From Kalaharituber pfeilii (Eukaryota; Ascomycota; Pezizomycetes; Pezizales; Pezizaceae), in assembly GCA_015179045.1 (NCBI GenBank), contig WHUZ01000026.1:434001-498000 (forward strand): DNA of 64,000 bases, read 5' to 3'. Below the pieces are notes generated by a model. That model did no database searches and had not been told where the DNA came from. It was given only the letters and a program-made list of their open reading frames with translations. Shown in pieces: positions 54,301 through 64,000 of this stretch (position 1 is the stretch's first letter; every line of letters begins with the position of its first letter). The position numbers were made by a program, and so were the translations under genes.

Positions 54301-56976
54301 TGTCCTGAACCTCTAAACTGCCACTCATATCGAAACCAGTAGTCATGAACTCGCATATTTGGGTAATGAAGAACTATTTTTTTGAGAAATAGCTTAAATC
54401 TATAGACGAGAAATTCGCTAGCCAGCTGGGGATGAGTCTGTAAATTCTGGTTTCGACGGAGTACTGCTTCACGCGCCAGTAGAGTTAGCAGATCTAAAAC
54501 TGGGCCTCCTCCAAGTCGTGCTCTCTTCTCCTCAATTAATCGATGTAAGTCCACCCAATGTATATCAGCAGCACTAAATGTGGCAAATGCGTGTGGACAT
54601 GCTGTACGGACTATTGAGGATAATTCTGATCGTTTATAGTTCCAGAATGGTGCCAGTCCTGGAATTGAGGAGGAAAAGCGGCAGATTCTTTGGCCTAATA
54701 GATGTAATGGGTTTTCAATCTCTTCTCGTAGTTGACCAACTGTAACATTTTCAAATTGACCTTTTCTCACAAAGAATGTAGCTGTTGCTCCTAGTTGCCA
54801 GCGATATTTTGAATTTAGTGCAAAGAATATGAATCGCGGGTCTTCTGCAAATCTGCCATCTCGATATCGAATTAAGTGACAAAAGTAATCAGCTGGTGTT
54901 ACTTTCTTCAAACGCTGGCCATTGTATATCAAATCCGCAGCTCCAGAAGGAAATAAGCATGGAAATGCTTTAGCAATATAACCTTTTTCCCTAAACTCAT
55001 TTATAGGATTCTGTTGTACTTGAGGGTAAATCACTGGAGGTACTAGTTGAGAAACAGGTCTTTGATTAAGAAATCGCTGTAAGGCTGAACGCTCATTAAT
55101 AGTGATTTGACCTCTATGTACACCAGTCTCAACTTGGTCATTATCCTCATTATCCACAGGTCCAGTTTCTGTAGTAGTATCCCAGTCCTCATCTAAGATT
55201 AGCTCAAAGCGTTGCTGTGTTGACATATTTTCTAGATTGTTGACATAGGCATCCAAGCGAGAAACATCTTGCTGTACATTTCGATACTATCGATTATGTT
55301 GACAAAGATATTGCATCCAAGCTCGAACACGGTGTACATTAATTTCAAAGTCTTTTAATGACTCAGCTTGTGGAGTACGGCCTCCCTCTCGTACTCGTAA
55401 TATGACCATTGAAATCTCATGAGGTAGCCGTGGAATGATATGGAACTTCTCAGTTGGGTCTTGTGGAAAGTTAATAACATGTACCTTTTAGATGTTAGTC
55501 TTTTCTTATAGTCAAGTAGATTAAATAAAATTGAAACAATACCTTTCCTCCCTTATATTGCCCATATCCACGGACTTTATAGACACGAATAACTGGATGT
55601 ACTAAAGCTAACATCATAGCCTCTATAGGTGAGAGTTTACCTACTGCAGATAGCTCTTGAGGTATCTCACCTAGAGACATGTCGTTTTGAGTACTGAACA
55701 TATGGATTCCAGTCCATGTAGGAGATGATCTTTCATTATGACAACGCTTACAAATTGAAATACCATCTCTTACTCGTACTTTCAGAGCAATCCCTATTTC
55801 CTCACATATTGAGCATTCATTTAACTGAATATTTGATAAGCTGTTGGCAAAATTTTGTAATGATCTATGTACTACCTCAGACTGTATTTGTTGTAGCTGT
55901 TGATGTCTGAGAGGTGGAGTTTGATTTTGTCCGGTAGGAGATAGAGATTGCTCTTGATGTCTAATAGAGTTAGACTGTTCATCACTAGTGATAGACTGCT
56001 CATGATATCTGCCACGTCTGCCAGTAGCAGACCGCTCACGATATCTAATAGCAGTAGACTGCTTATAGGAGTTGATAGAGATGGTCTGAGACTGCTCATA
56101 AGAGCTAGTAGAGGTGGTCTGATATTGCTCACAGAAGCTGATAGGAGCAGACTGATTCTGATCTCTAGTAGAGCTAAATTCCTTATGCTCTTTGAGTTGT
56201 CTAGAAGATGGTGTTGTAGATATTGACCGTCTTGGAAGTGATCGTACTGGAGACTGACTACGACAGCGAGTAGGTGATAAAGAAGCAGATCTTGGATAGG
56301 TAGCATAGTCCATATTCTGAAGTTCTGGAATAGTCCTAGCTACCTGCAACTGAGGAGTCTTATTACTAGTGAGCGGCACGAGCCGAGCCAGCTCGAGCTC
56401 AAACGAGCCAAGATCATTATTGTATTTTTCTTGACAGCTCGCTAAAATGCTTAGCCAGTGCAAGGTTTCATAAACTGTAAATAGCTAATATAGTAATAAT
56501 TAGAGACTTGGAGCTCATTCTGACCTACCAACAACTTCGAAATGCACAATTTAGCTGATAGTAGTGAGAAAGATGAAAATTTAGCTTAGTTTAGTTTAGT
56601 TTGTCAATATTATATATATAATCAATCCAGGCTCGAGCTAGCTCGAGCTCATGCCACGCCAGCTCGAGCCAGCTCGAGCCGAGCTTACTTACTCACGAGC
56701 TGGCTCGAGCTCACCCTCCAGCTCGGCTCGAGCTAGCTCGTGCCGCTCACTACTTATTACGTCTGCTTTCTAATTCTTGCTCTCGCTTTGCCTATGATAA
56801 TACAAACTCTTTAGCTTCAGTTTCATAGAAATTTCATGATTCAAACTTACTGTTAAGGTTACAATACGTTTATTTCGGCAGGTATTGCAAGTCTTCATTC
56901 GACGGCCATCCTGGGTATAAGTCCAATATGCAGGATCATACTTTCGTAGGCAGCGGGAACAGGCAATAGGATCCAT
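51302..56976 (-). pseudogene. Helitron Rep-helicase gene, decayed
   Basis: Rolling-circle transposon protein. Minus strand, N to C: a small zinc-finger exon MDPIACSRCLRKYDPAYWTY (56976) with C-x2-C pairs; an intron GTAAGT...CATAG to AKREQELESRR, broken by a MITE; a Ser/Gln-rich linker; a second finger CSICEEIGIALK ... CKRCHN. Then the Rep domain (55256-53634) with the HUH signature GSGHLHGFLWIEG and the tyrosine region YIAKYATKAE. Then a PIF1-type helicase: Walker A GTAGAGKSYF, IIIDEMSMIG, MGDFAQLPPVGD, and at the end SQGLTLPKVVVELG and FVALSRVKC (51400-51560). Stops (for example TAG near 55288) and several frame breaks show decay; a few gaps are plausible introns. The family's 5' TC and 3' CTRR ends were not pinned down. 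Confidence 0.85.
56367..56752. mobile_element. hAT-type MITE, family A, copy 2
   Basis: 386 bp, same ends as copy 1, perfect 8-bp duplication CTTATTAC at 56359-56366 and 56753-56760. Longer than copy 1 by extra GCTCGAGC-rich sequence near its right end. Interrupts a Helitron exon. Confidence 0.95.
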
Positions 56977-57219
56977 TAGTCTAGATATAGTTGTGAGGTT
57001 AAAAGTATGTTGACTAAGGGTAGAGAGTCGAGTCTGTATACGGGTTGGTTATGAGACTATGGGAGTTATTGGCAATGTAGGATATTGAGCGGTATTGAGC
57101 TAGACTGCTGTTACAGGATGCCAAGAGCTAATCACGGGACTGCCATCACGGGACTGCATGCCAAGAAACAGATGAGTCTCCCATGATGAATTAATGTACA
57201 CTTCGTTCCCAATTTAAAG

Positions 57220-57242
57220 AATTGGCAACTACGTTGCCAATT
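57220..57242. repeat. Perfect 10-bp-stem palindrome beside the LTR
   Basis: AATTGGCAAC, TAC, GTTGCCAATT directly before the LTR that starts at 57246. Role unknown. Confidence 0.8.
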
Positions 57243-57245
57243 AGC

Positions 57246-57921
57246 TGTCACGGCTTAGGTGAAGACTTACCCGCCAAGGGGATAACGCTGACCCTGTAAT
57301 CGAACATAAGACCAATGCTGATTGACCGGACTGATCACCCGTTAGGCTTGGCTGTTGATTCTCGCATCGTTTAGATAGGGCAGTACTACGGAAGGGTGTG
57401 CCATTCGGAATGCAGCTTGATGCATACACTCGATTTACGGAAGCTTTATTAATATACGCACATGCATTAGTACATTCGTTATCTTTGTCCCGTACTATTT
57501 TTGCATGTTTTCGTTACGTGTGCCTATTACCACCGGTATTGGCATTGATAAGGAATCGCCGCGCTGCCAGCCAATTATTCATTTGTTGACCTCTCATGTA
57601 TGGCTGCGCTGAAGTCTATATAAGCGCCGGCTGGCGATAGCCTAGTTAGAAGAATCAAGACACTAGTGGTGTTCTCTCAGTTTCTCTATAACTCTGAATC
57701 TATCGTTCCCTCAATACGCCCGTAAATCGCTCCGCTCCGCTGCGTGCTCCCCGCCGAGTAGCTGCCCTTCGGATCCGCCGTATATACGCCCCGTAGCCAT
57801 TCCGAACCGCCGTATACACACTTCCGTGGCGACCCCGACTCGCCGTATTCACCCCACCGTAGCCGTAACATCCGGTGCCGTCCAGCGCCCACCGGAGCCA
57901 GAGCCCCTCACGCCCGTAACA
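57246..57921 (+). mobile_element. LTR at the right end of the insertion block
   Basis: 676 bp, TGTCACGGCTTAGGTGAAGA ... CACGCCCGTAACA, with TATA box CTATATAAGC near 57617 and an AATCAAGACACTAG segment shared with the solo LTR at 48494-48991. Right flank CTTTG; left flank TTAGC does not match, as expected if it is the 3' LTR of a larger element. Confidence 0.75.
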
Positions 57922-58284
57922 CTTTGATTGACGGACCGTTACGCTTCTGCTCTGCTTGATAAGCCGTTGCCACTTTCTCAATCGTGACAGCCATATCATA
58001 GATATATTGATTTGTGGCAGCCTGGTTGAACTTCTTGAAGGTTGTTCTGCTTTCCCACGTTTTGAGAATGTTGCCGCTAGCGTCTGCCCATCGAGCTTGA
58101 ATGTATGTGAGCGGCATTCTTTTGCCACCATGGGCTTGATGTCATCTGGGTGGTTTCCTTTATATGCGATACCTCCGATCCCTAGAAACTGGTACCTCTG
58201 GCCTTTCGTGTCTTTGAGTTTTTGCTCAAGTAAGTTGGGATCGTCGTTCGGGTTGAACGTGAAATTGAAAGTCTTTGAGGACAT
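57922..58284 (-). pseudogene. N-terminal part of the split host gene
   Basis: Start MSSKTFNFTFNPNDDPNLLE at 58284, then GQRYQFLGIGGIAYKGNHPD. A one-base shift occurs in an A-run near 58122, after which the frame continues RMPLTYIQARWADASGNILK, FKKFNQAATNQYIYDMAVTI and ends QKRNGPSIK at the CTTTG target site. Joining to 49461 continues the codon series without a shift (K-V-E-Q-E-G). The fold is not recognised. The gene would have coded about 300 residues: a compact N-domain plus a Gln-rich tail. Confidence 0.65.
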
Positions 58285-58638
58285 AAGGCAGTAATAGTAA
58301 GATCTCGGAGGACCGAACCTCACGATTACGTACATCCCTCGCCAATTCCCGCCTTTCTCCAGGCCACTACAACTCCTCCAAAAGACCACATTGAGAGATT
58401 ATCTCCTAAAATGAAGTACTGCTCATCTTCCTCATCTCTATTAGCAATCTTCTCTCCCGCATCGGTGGACGTCAAATCAATGACATCTTTTGTCAAATCA
58501 ATGAGTTCTTAAGCATTCAGATTTCTGTTGGTATCAGATTTCTGTTTGTGGGCAGATGATGTACTCTGTAACTGTGAATGAGTCTGTTGTGGTAGTTCAA
58601 CATGATACGGTGTTTAACCCCGAGACCTCTGTGGCAGT

Positions 58639-58911
58639 TCAATATGATATGGTGTTTGGCCCCGAGATCCCTGTGGCATCATACTGGCAGTTGAAAAGAT
58701 ATGGCCGCTTTGCTGGTCCAATTGCGTGAAGTAGATCTGGATCGTGTAATGAGCTGATGGTATAGCTCACGTATTTATGTAGGGCAATGTCCATTTTCGG
58801 ATCAGTGGTCAAGTTTTGAATTCCAATGGTTCTATATAGCTTACAATCCACATTTCTACTCTTCACCAACACGAAGCCTTCCTGCAGTATAGTAACACCT
58901 TCCATCAACAT
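58639..58911 (-). CDS. Hypothetical protein
   Basis: 90 codons, start MLMEGVTILQEGFVLVKSRN, then DPKMDIALHKYVSYTISSLH and GPAKRPYLFNCQYDATGISG. Looks coding by composition. No domain recognised; may continue through introns in either direction. Confidence 0.35.
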   Translation of the reverse strand: MLMEGVTILQEGFVLVKSRNVDCKLYRTIGIQNLTTDPKMDIALHKYVSYTISSLHDPDLLHAIGPAKRPYLFNCQYDATGISGPNTISY

Positions 58912-59004
58912 ATATGTAAGTGATCACGGTATTTTCGTTTGCTCTTACTGACAAGACCAGTGGAGTGGATTACGCATACCACTTGTCATCCTACCCATTC
59001 TTCC

Positions 59005-59513
59005 ATGAGTTACACTACCCAAACCTCCATTACCTTCAACTATACTATTTCGATGCTTTCAAGCTCAACCCCAACTCCTCAAACACAATCGAATTGTAGA
59101 AACATTGGGGACGTCAGCACTGCACACAGTCACATTGGAAACTGGACTTTTGCAACACATACTCCCGTTCCGAGCTCAACTCGAACTCCTCAACCATTGA
59201 ATTGTAGCAATGCTAGCGACGTCAGCACTGTATTTACACCAACTATTCTAATGGCATTTACATTGGAAATTGGACTTTGGCAACATACACTACTATTCCG
59301 TGCTCTACTCCAACTCCTCAACCACAATTGAATTGTAACGATGTTGGCGACGTCATTACATTAAGCTATTCTAATAGCAGTCACGTTGGAAACTGGACTT
59401 TTGCAACACATACGCCTAATGCAACACATACATCCAGTTCCGCAGTAGCCGCTAAACCCAGTTGGTTCCGTTTTGGAATTGCCTTAAGTTTCCTTGTCTT
59501 GGTTTGGGTCTGA
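59005..59513 (+). pseudogene. Repeat-bearing cell-surface (GPI-type) protein, one frameshift
   Basis: Start MSYTTQTSITFNYTISMLSS. Three copies of a unit of about 60-70 residues built from STPTPQTQSNCRNIGDVST and HIGNWTFATHTPVPSS, each with one Cys. A frameshift near 59250, in the second unit, changes frame before TTIPCSTPTPQPQLNCNDVG. The end is Ser-rich, then hydrophobic (FRFGIALSFLVLVWV, stop at 59513), like a GPI-anchor signal or membrane anchor. No clear signal peptide at the chosen start; an upstream in-frame start at 58939 gives only a weak one. Confidence 0.45.
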
Positions 59514-60328
59514 GTGAGAGAGTGCTGGGAATTAGGTAGCAACATATTTAGCTTCTCGGGAGGCGGTGTGGTTAGACTTACAACTAGCAATACTTTTATC
59601 ATATGTAGCTACTTAGAGATAATTTTCTCTGAATTTACCCTTGTAGAGTACATCATAAAATGGTCAATGCTTACATTTGATTGGACCAATTTAATCAAAT
59701 TTCTGATCCGACCAATGTAATCAAATTTCAGATCGTCGAATTGCATAGTGCGTGAAACTGGTGTGGCAGCAGGGTACCGTCTCGGCACACGTGAGGGTTC
59801 GTTTCTACTATAATTGTTTCCCTCCAGCCCATTCTTTGATTCCTTTCATTTGTCTCCCCACTTTACAAATTAGCTTTCAAACATTTCTGTGGTTATTTTT
59901 CACCTCTCCACTTATAGACTTCCTATCGATCAAACATTTTGGGCTTGCTCCTTCCACTCACCATAATGCAAACCGGGGCAAAACTGCCTAAGACATTCCT
60001 GACCTGCTGCTCAACCTTTTCGGAAGAACATCATTGTCCGATACTGCATGACAACGACAGGCCGGAGGAAGACCATCACAATATTGACAAAGAGGTGGTA
60101 AGACGATGAAACTGTGCCGCCGGACAGTGAAACTGTGCTGCTGAAGCATTGCGTCTGACTAGGTGTAAAGCTCTATTGGCGTTGCTCAAGAAAAAATAAA
60201 GATTGCTTTTTCATTCAAATTCAAGACCTTTCAACTTTAGTTTTCCTTTAATAAATTTTCATTCCATGTTCTTTCTGTAATTTTCCGTAAATTTCCATTA
60301 ATAAATTCTCATTATTTTCCTTTAATAA

Positions 60329-60497
60329 GTTCAACCCATACAGCATTTCTTCCCTAAGAGCCTCAATCCCACACTAGAGTTCAGCCCATACGGCATTTCT
60401 TCCCTAAGAGCCTCAATCCCACACTAGAGTTCAACCCATACGGCATTTTTCCCTTAAGAGCCTCAATCCCACACTAGAGTTCAGCCCAAACGGCAAC
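60329..60497 (+). repeat. 55-bp tandem repeat, about three units
   Basis: Unit contains GTTCAACCCATACGGCATTT and CCTCAATCCCACACTAGA; three near-identical copies. Confidence 0.9.
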
Positions 60498-60804
60498 AAA
60501 ATGCACTAATTTCTAGATGCCTTTGACCCTTGTCATGCCGATCACGATCAATCATATCACACTTGAGCGAGGTTTTGGAGATATGCAGCAAGGTGGCACC
60601 TTCAGATCATCAATGCGACCATGTGAGATAGTCGATTGACATATGCCGAAATGTATAGGGGAAATATACAACTAACATGGTGGCGTCCTGAAAACAGGCG
60701 AAAAAAAAGCTTTTCTTATTTCAGCGCTCATAAGTTGTATCTTTAAGAGGAAAGGAGTATCCACCAAATAGCCTTCCATATTATACCATACCAGATACGT
60801 CCAC

Positions 60805-60880
60805 ACTAAGTGAGTCTACACTGGACAAGTCCACACTGGACAAGTCCACACTGGATAAGTCCATACTAGATAAGTATACC
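60805..60880 (+). repeat. 15-bp tandem repeat, about five units
   Basis: AGTCCACACTGGACA repeated with small changes, about 120 bp upstream of the MAPK-like gene. Confidence 0.85.
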
Positions 60881-61001
60881 AAATGGATAACCAGGGAGCA
60901 ATCTACCATAAAAATGATGATACACTAGAGTTGACTATAAAGTACAAAAGTACCCAATATGCAACACACACAAAACACAGACAAAAAACAGACACAACAA
61001 A

Positions 61002-62391
<1,390 letters not shown>

Positions 62392-62499
62392 GTATCTATT
62401 CAGTTTTGATTATTGGGAAATATTTATATGTATTCTAGTTATCAATATATTTCTTCCACCTCTCAACTTATCATATGTATTCTAGTCATTAATACTTTT

Positions 62500-62890
62500 C
62501 TATCTCTGCATGGCCCTCAATATTTTCAACTCCTGTACTGAGGCCTCTAACTCCCATATTAAGATCAGGATTTGGGACTTCAGTCCACAATTCTGGACCT
62601 GTAGGTCCTGGCACAGTCCATACGCAGTAGAATATAGCGAGGCATATGCTCTCCGGCGTTCCTGTTCAGCTAACAAACACTGTTCAAAAGCGGCTTGTTG
62701 CGAAAGGCAGATTGGACAATATAGCGGATCTATATTTCAGTGTTAGTAAATATTGGTTAACTTTTCAATCATGATTAGTACCTTGTTCCTGGCTAGATAT
62801 TGAGAATGATTCGTCAGGGATCAATGATCGTCGATGGTTGTCGGGGGATGGGTTCGGATGATCTGAGCCATGTGTTGTATTTTATGTGTT
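62500..62890 (-). pseudogene. Partial gene with a CPIC motif
   Basis: Two exons in frame on the minus strand: GSDHPNPSPDNHRRSLIPDE (to 62782), an intron GTACTAATC...ATATAG (62730-62781), and DPLYCPICLSQQAAFEQCLL, then AEQERRRAYASLYSTAYGLC and a helical end (LIWELEASVQELKILRAMQR, stop 62500). CPIC plus a following Cys suggests a small zinc-binding site. No start codon was found in frame, so the 5' end is missing or spliced from further right. Confidence 0.45.
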
Positions 62891-63048
62891 TAAATATTAA
62901 TATTATCTGGGGTGGGTCCAGATCCAGCCTCCTGGGTCAAGAACTGAATATAAGAAGGCAATCAAGTCAACCAGATACATTAACCGCCCTGAGTCCGCCC
63001 TGAGTCTGCCCTAAGTCCACCCCAGATATATCGCATTCATCATTCATA

Positions 63049-63381
63049 ATGTCTAAGAAATACAGTACGGATGAAGAGGCCTTTCTGACTCGTTTACAAG
63101 GCACGAAAATTACTCGAAACTGTTGGAAGGCAATTCGGGAGCAGTTTAACTCGATATTCGGAACCAACCGAACTATAGAAGGACTTCGAAGCAAGTACTA
63201 CTCGATGCGCCGAGAGTCAAACCGAAATGTAAATGTGAGTTTAATGTCCATAACACATAGTATTTTCCTAGTTAACTCTAGTCAGAACGACTCCAATGAG
63301 GATTCTTTACTTGATACTGCGACTCTCGCAAATATCTTTGAAACAGATGATGTAGGGTTATCCCCCAATCATACTACCTAA
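63049..63381 (+). CDS. Small Myb/SANT-like DNA-binding protein
   Basis: Exon 1 63049-63234 (MSKKYSTDEEAFLTRLQGTK, then NCWKAIREQFNSIFGTNRTI and LRSKYYSMRRES). The trihelix pattern with Trp, Phe and a basic third helix is that of Myb/SANT-like domains. An intron GTGAGT...GTCAG (63235-63285) leads in frame to an acidic exon NDSNEDSLLDTATLANIF, stop at 63381; 93 residues. Such proteins are either small transcription factors or the DNA-binding partner of PIF/Harbinger transposases; no Harbinger nuclease is visible in the window. Confidence 0.6.
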   Translation: MSKKYSTDEEAFLTRLQGTKITRNCWKAIREQFNSIFGTNRTIEGLRSKYYSMRRESNRNVNVSLMSITHSIFLVNSSQNDSNEDSLLDTATLANIFETDDVGLSPNHTT

Positions 63382-64000
63382 GCATACTAATGATCAAAGT
63401 TTTGGTTGGATAGTATGTTGCTATTTCCGGATATAGACTTTCCTCCAAGTTGTGCCTGGGGCTAGGAATAACCATGCATTTGGGCCGGATATGGATATGT
63501 GATGGTTTCCTTTTTCTCTTTTTTTCTATTTGTTTTCTGGTCCTCTTTGTAGTCTCATCGAGTTGTATGTAACATTTCAAGAACGTTTCCTACAAACGAA
63601 CGCATTAGATTTCTGCTATAAGATGTCCACAATGAGTACCGTACCGCTTAGTGCTCAGTCGGGTACCGGAATTCGTTCACACCAGGTGTGGATCGTTCAC
63701 ACCAGGTGGCGTAGCGCGCAATGAGAGGCGGTGGCTCTTAGTTGATAAACTGGATGGCTCACACACTGAGTGTCTCCGGTCTACTGGCTCCTCTTTATTG
63801 TCCACCTGTTCGCCTCCTTGTCCCCGCGTTCCTCCCCGCATTCCGCCTCGCAGTCCTCCCTAGCAGTTTCTACTCACATCTCCCCGACGCTACTCCGCCT
63901 CTCCCCCAGCCTTCGCGGCTCCTCCAAGGCCCACCAAGGGAGGAGGCAATGTAATTATAATCGTCGTCGGCGGCGCCCACGAGTCCCTCCTAACCGTCAC
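63382..64000. other. Right edge, no supported gene
   Basis: Contains a 15-bp direct repeat CGTTCACACCAGGTG at 63674 and 63694. Overlapping ORFs at 63650-63950 are in GC-rich sequence and unconvincing. Confidence 0.4.

Larger units (their letters stand above)
49462..57921 (+). mobile_element. LTR-bounded 8.46-kb insertion block (nested)
   Basis: The left end starts TGTTACGGCTAAGG and the right end closes GCCCGTAACA. It is flanked by CTTTG at 49457-49461 and 57922-57926. The outer genes join in frame once the block is removed (ATC AAA GTG GAA). So one ancestral LTR element, or one LTR later enlarged by other insertions, hit the gene. Inside are an inverted-repeat unit (49462-50637), a SINE-like repeat, a type 1 retroposon, a Helitron with its own MITE, and an LTR at 57246-57921. 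No gag or pol of the original element is left. The two LTR ends share only about their first 25 bp, so the left LTR is truncated or of a divergent member. Confidence 0.65.
59514..61001. other. Intergenic with short tandem repeats
   Basis: No supported gene. Contains the two repeats listed next and AT-rich sequence. Confidence 0.5.

Noticed and set aside
57246..57921. Independent solo LTR
   Set aside because: Its two flanks (TTAGC, CTTTG) do not match, while CTTTG matches the flank at 49457-49461, so it is better read as the right end of the large block.
62967..63194. Minus-strand ORF overlapping the Myb/SANT-like gene
   Set aside because: The plus-strand frame has a coherent domain and an in-frame intron; the minus frame shows neither.

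Overview
The window looks like a repeat-rich chromosome segment of a filamentous fungus, most likely an ascomycete (Pezizomycotina). I infer this from 50-75 bp GT-AG introns, Tad1-like LINE retrotransposons, a fungal-type NLR (helical N-terminus, NACHT, ankyrins), a fungal HNH_2-type nuclease gene, an Slt2-like MAP kinase relative and a ferric-reductase relative. The species cannot be told from the sequence. Much of the window is mobile DNA in nested layers; few host genes are intact.

Layout. 1-11.6 kb: three Tad1-like LINEs on the minus strand. LINE A covers ORF1 with a CCHC knuckle. LINE B is riddled with five tiny retroposons and a solo LTR. LINE C has a 5' inversion of the twin-priming type. 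A copia-type gag follows. 13.6-16.8 kb: an intact five-exon, 989-residue NLR with ankyrin repeats; a short LINE tail has inserted exactly at its stop codon. 18.3-19.3 kb: a LINE RNase H fragment. 19.66-22.39 kb: an element with perfect 64-bp terminal inverted repeats and a 10-11 bp target duplication. It carries a helicase gene fragment and two large 21-bp repeat arrays in opposite orientation. 23.9-27.1 kb: a Tc1/mariner-like DNA transposon with TA target duplication. 27.3-29.2 kb: a fold-back structure with 744-bp arms. 29.3-30.2 kb: an HNH nuclease gene with one nonsense codon. 31-35 kb: LINE tails, a minisatellite and a tRNA-like repeat.

34.6-46.5 kb is a gene-bearing but fast-changing region: three degenerate copies of a small secreted-protein gene, a protein with six SUMO-interaction-like motifs, two proteins made of internal repeats, a ferric reductase relative and a MADS-box-like gene. 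A 320-370 bp hAT-type MITE has landed beside or in three of these genes. 46.7-47.3 kb: a kinase fragment. 48.4-58.3 kb: one host gene (N-terminus at 58.28-57.92 kb, Gln-rich C-terminus at 49.46-48.45 kb) is split by an 8.46-kb block. The block is bounded by LTR-like ends and a 5-bp CTTTG duplication, and contains a Helitron, an unknown ORF and smaller elements. Joining the two flanks gives one continuous reading frame. 59-63.4 kb: a repeat-bearing cell-surface protein, a degenerate MAPK-like gene and a small Myb/SANT-like gene.

How the parts relate: the LINEs appear to be the engine behind at least fifteen very short poly(A)-tailed insertions that share two 3'-tail types. hAT MITEs and LTRs have broken several host genes. 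Many broken genes carry isolated TAG/TAA/TGA codons at positions where related proteins have Trp or Gln. This fits C-to-T decay such as RIP, but I could not measure it.
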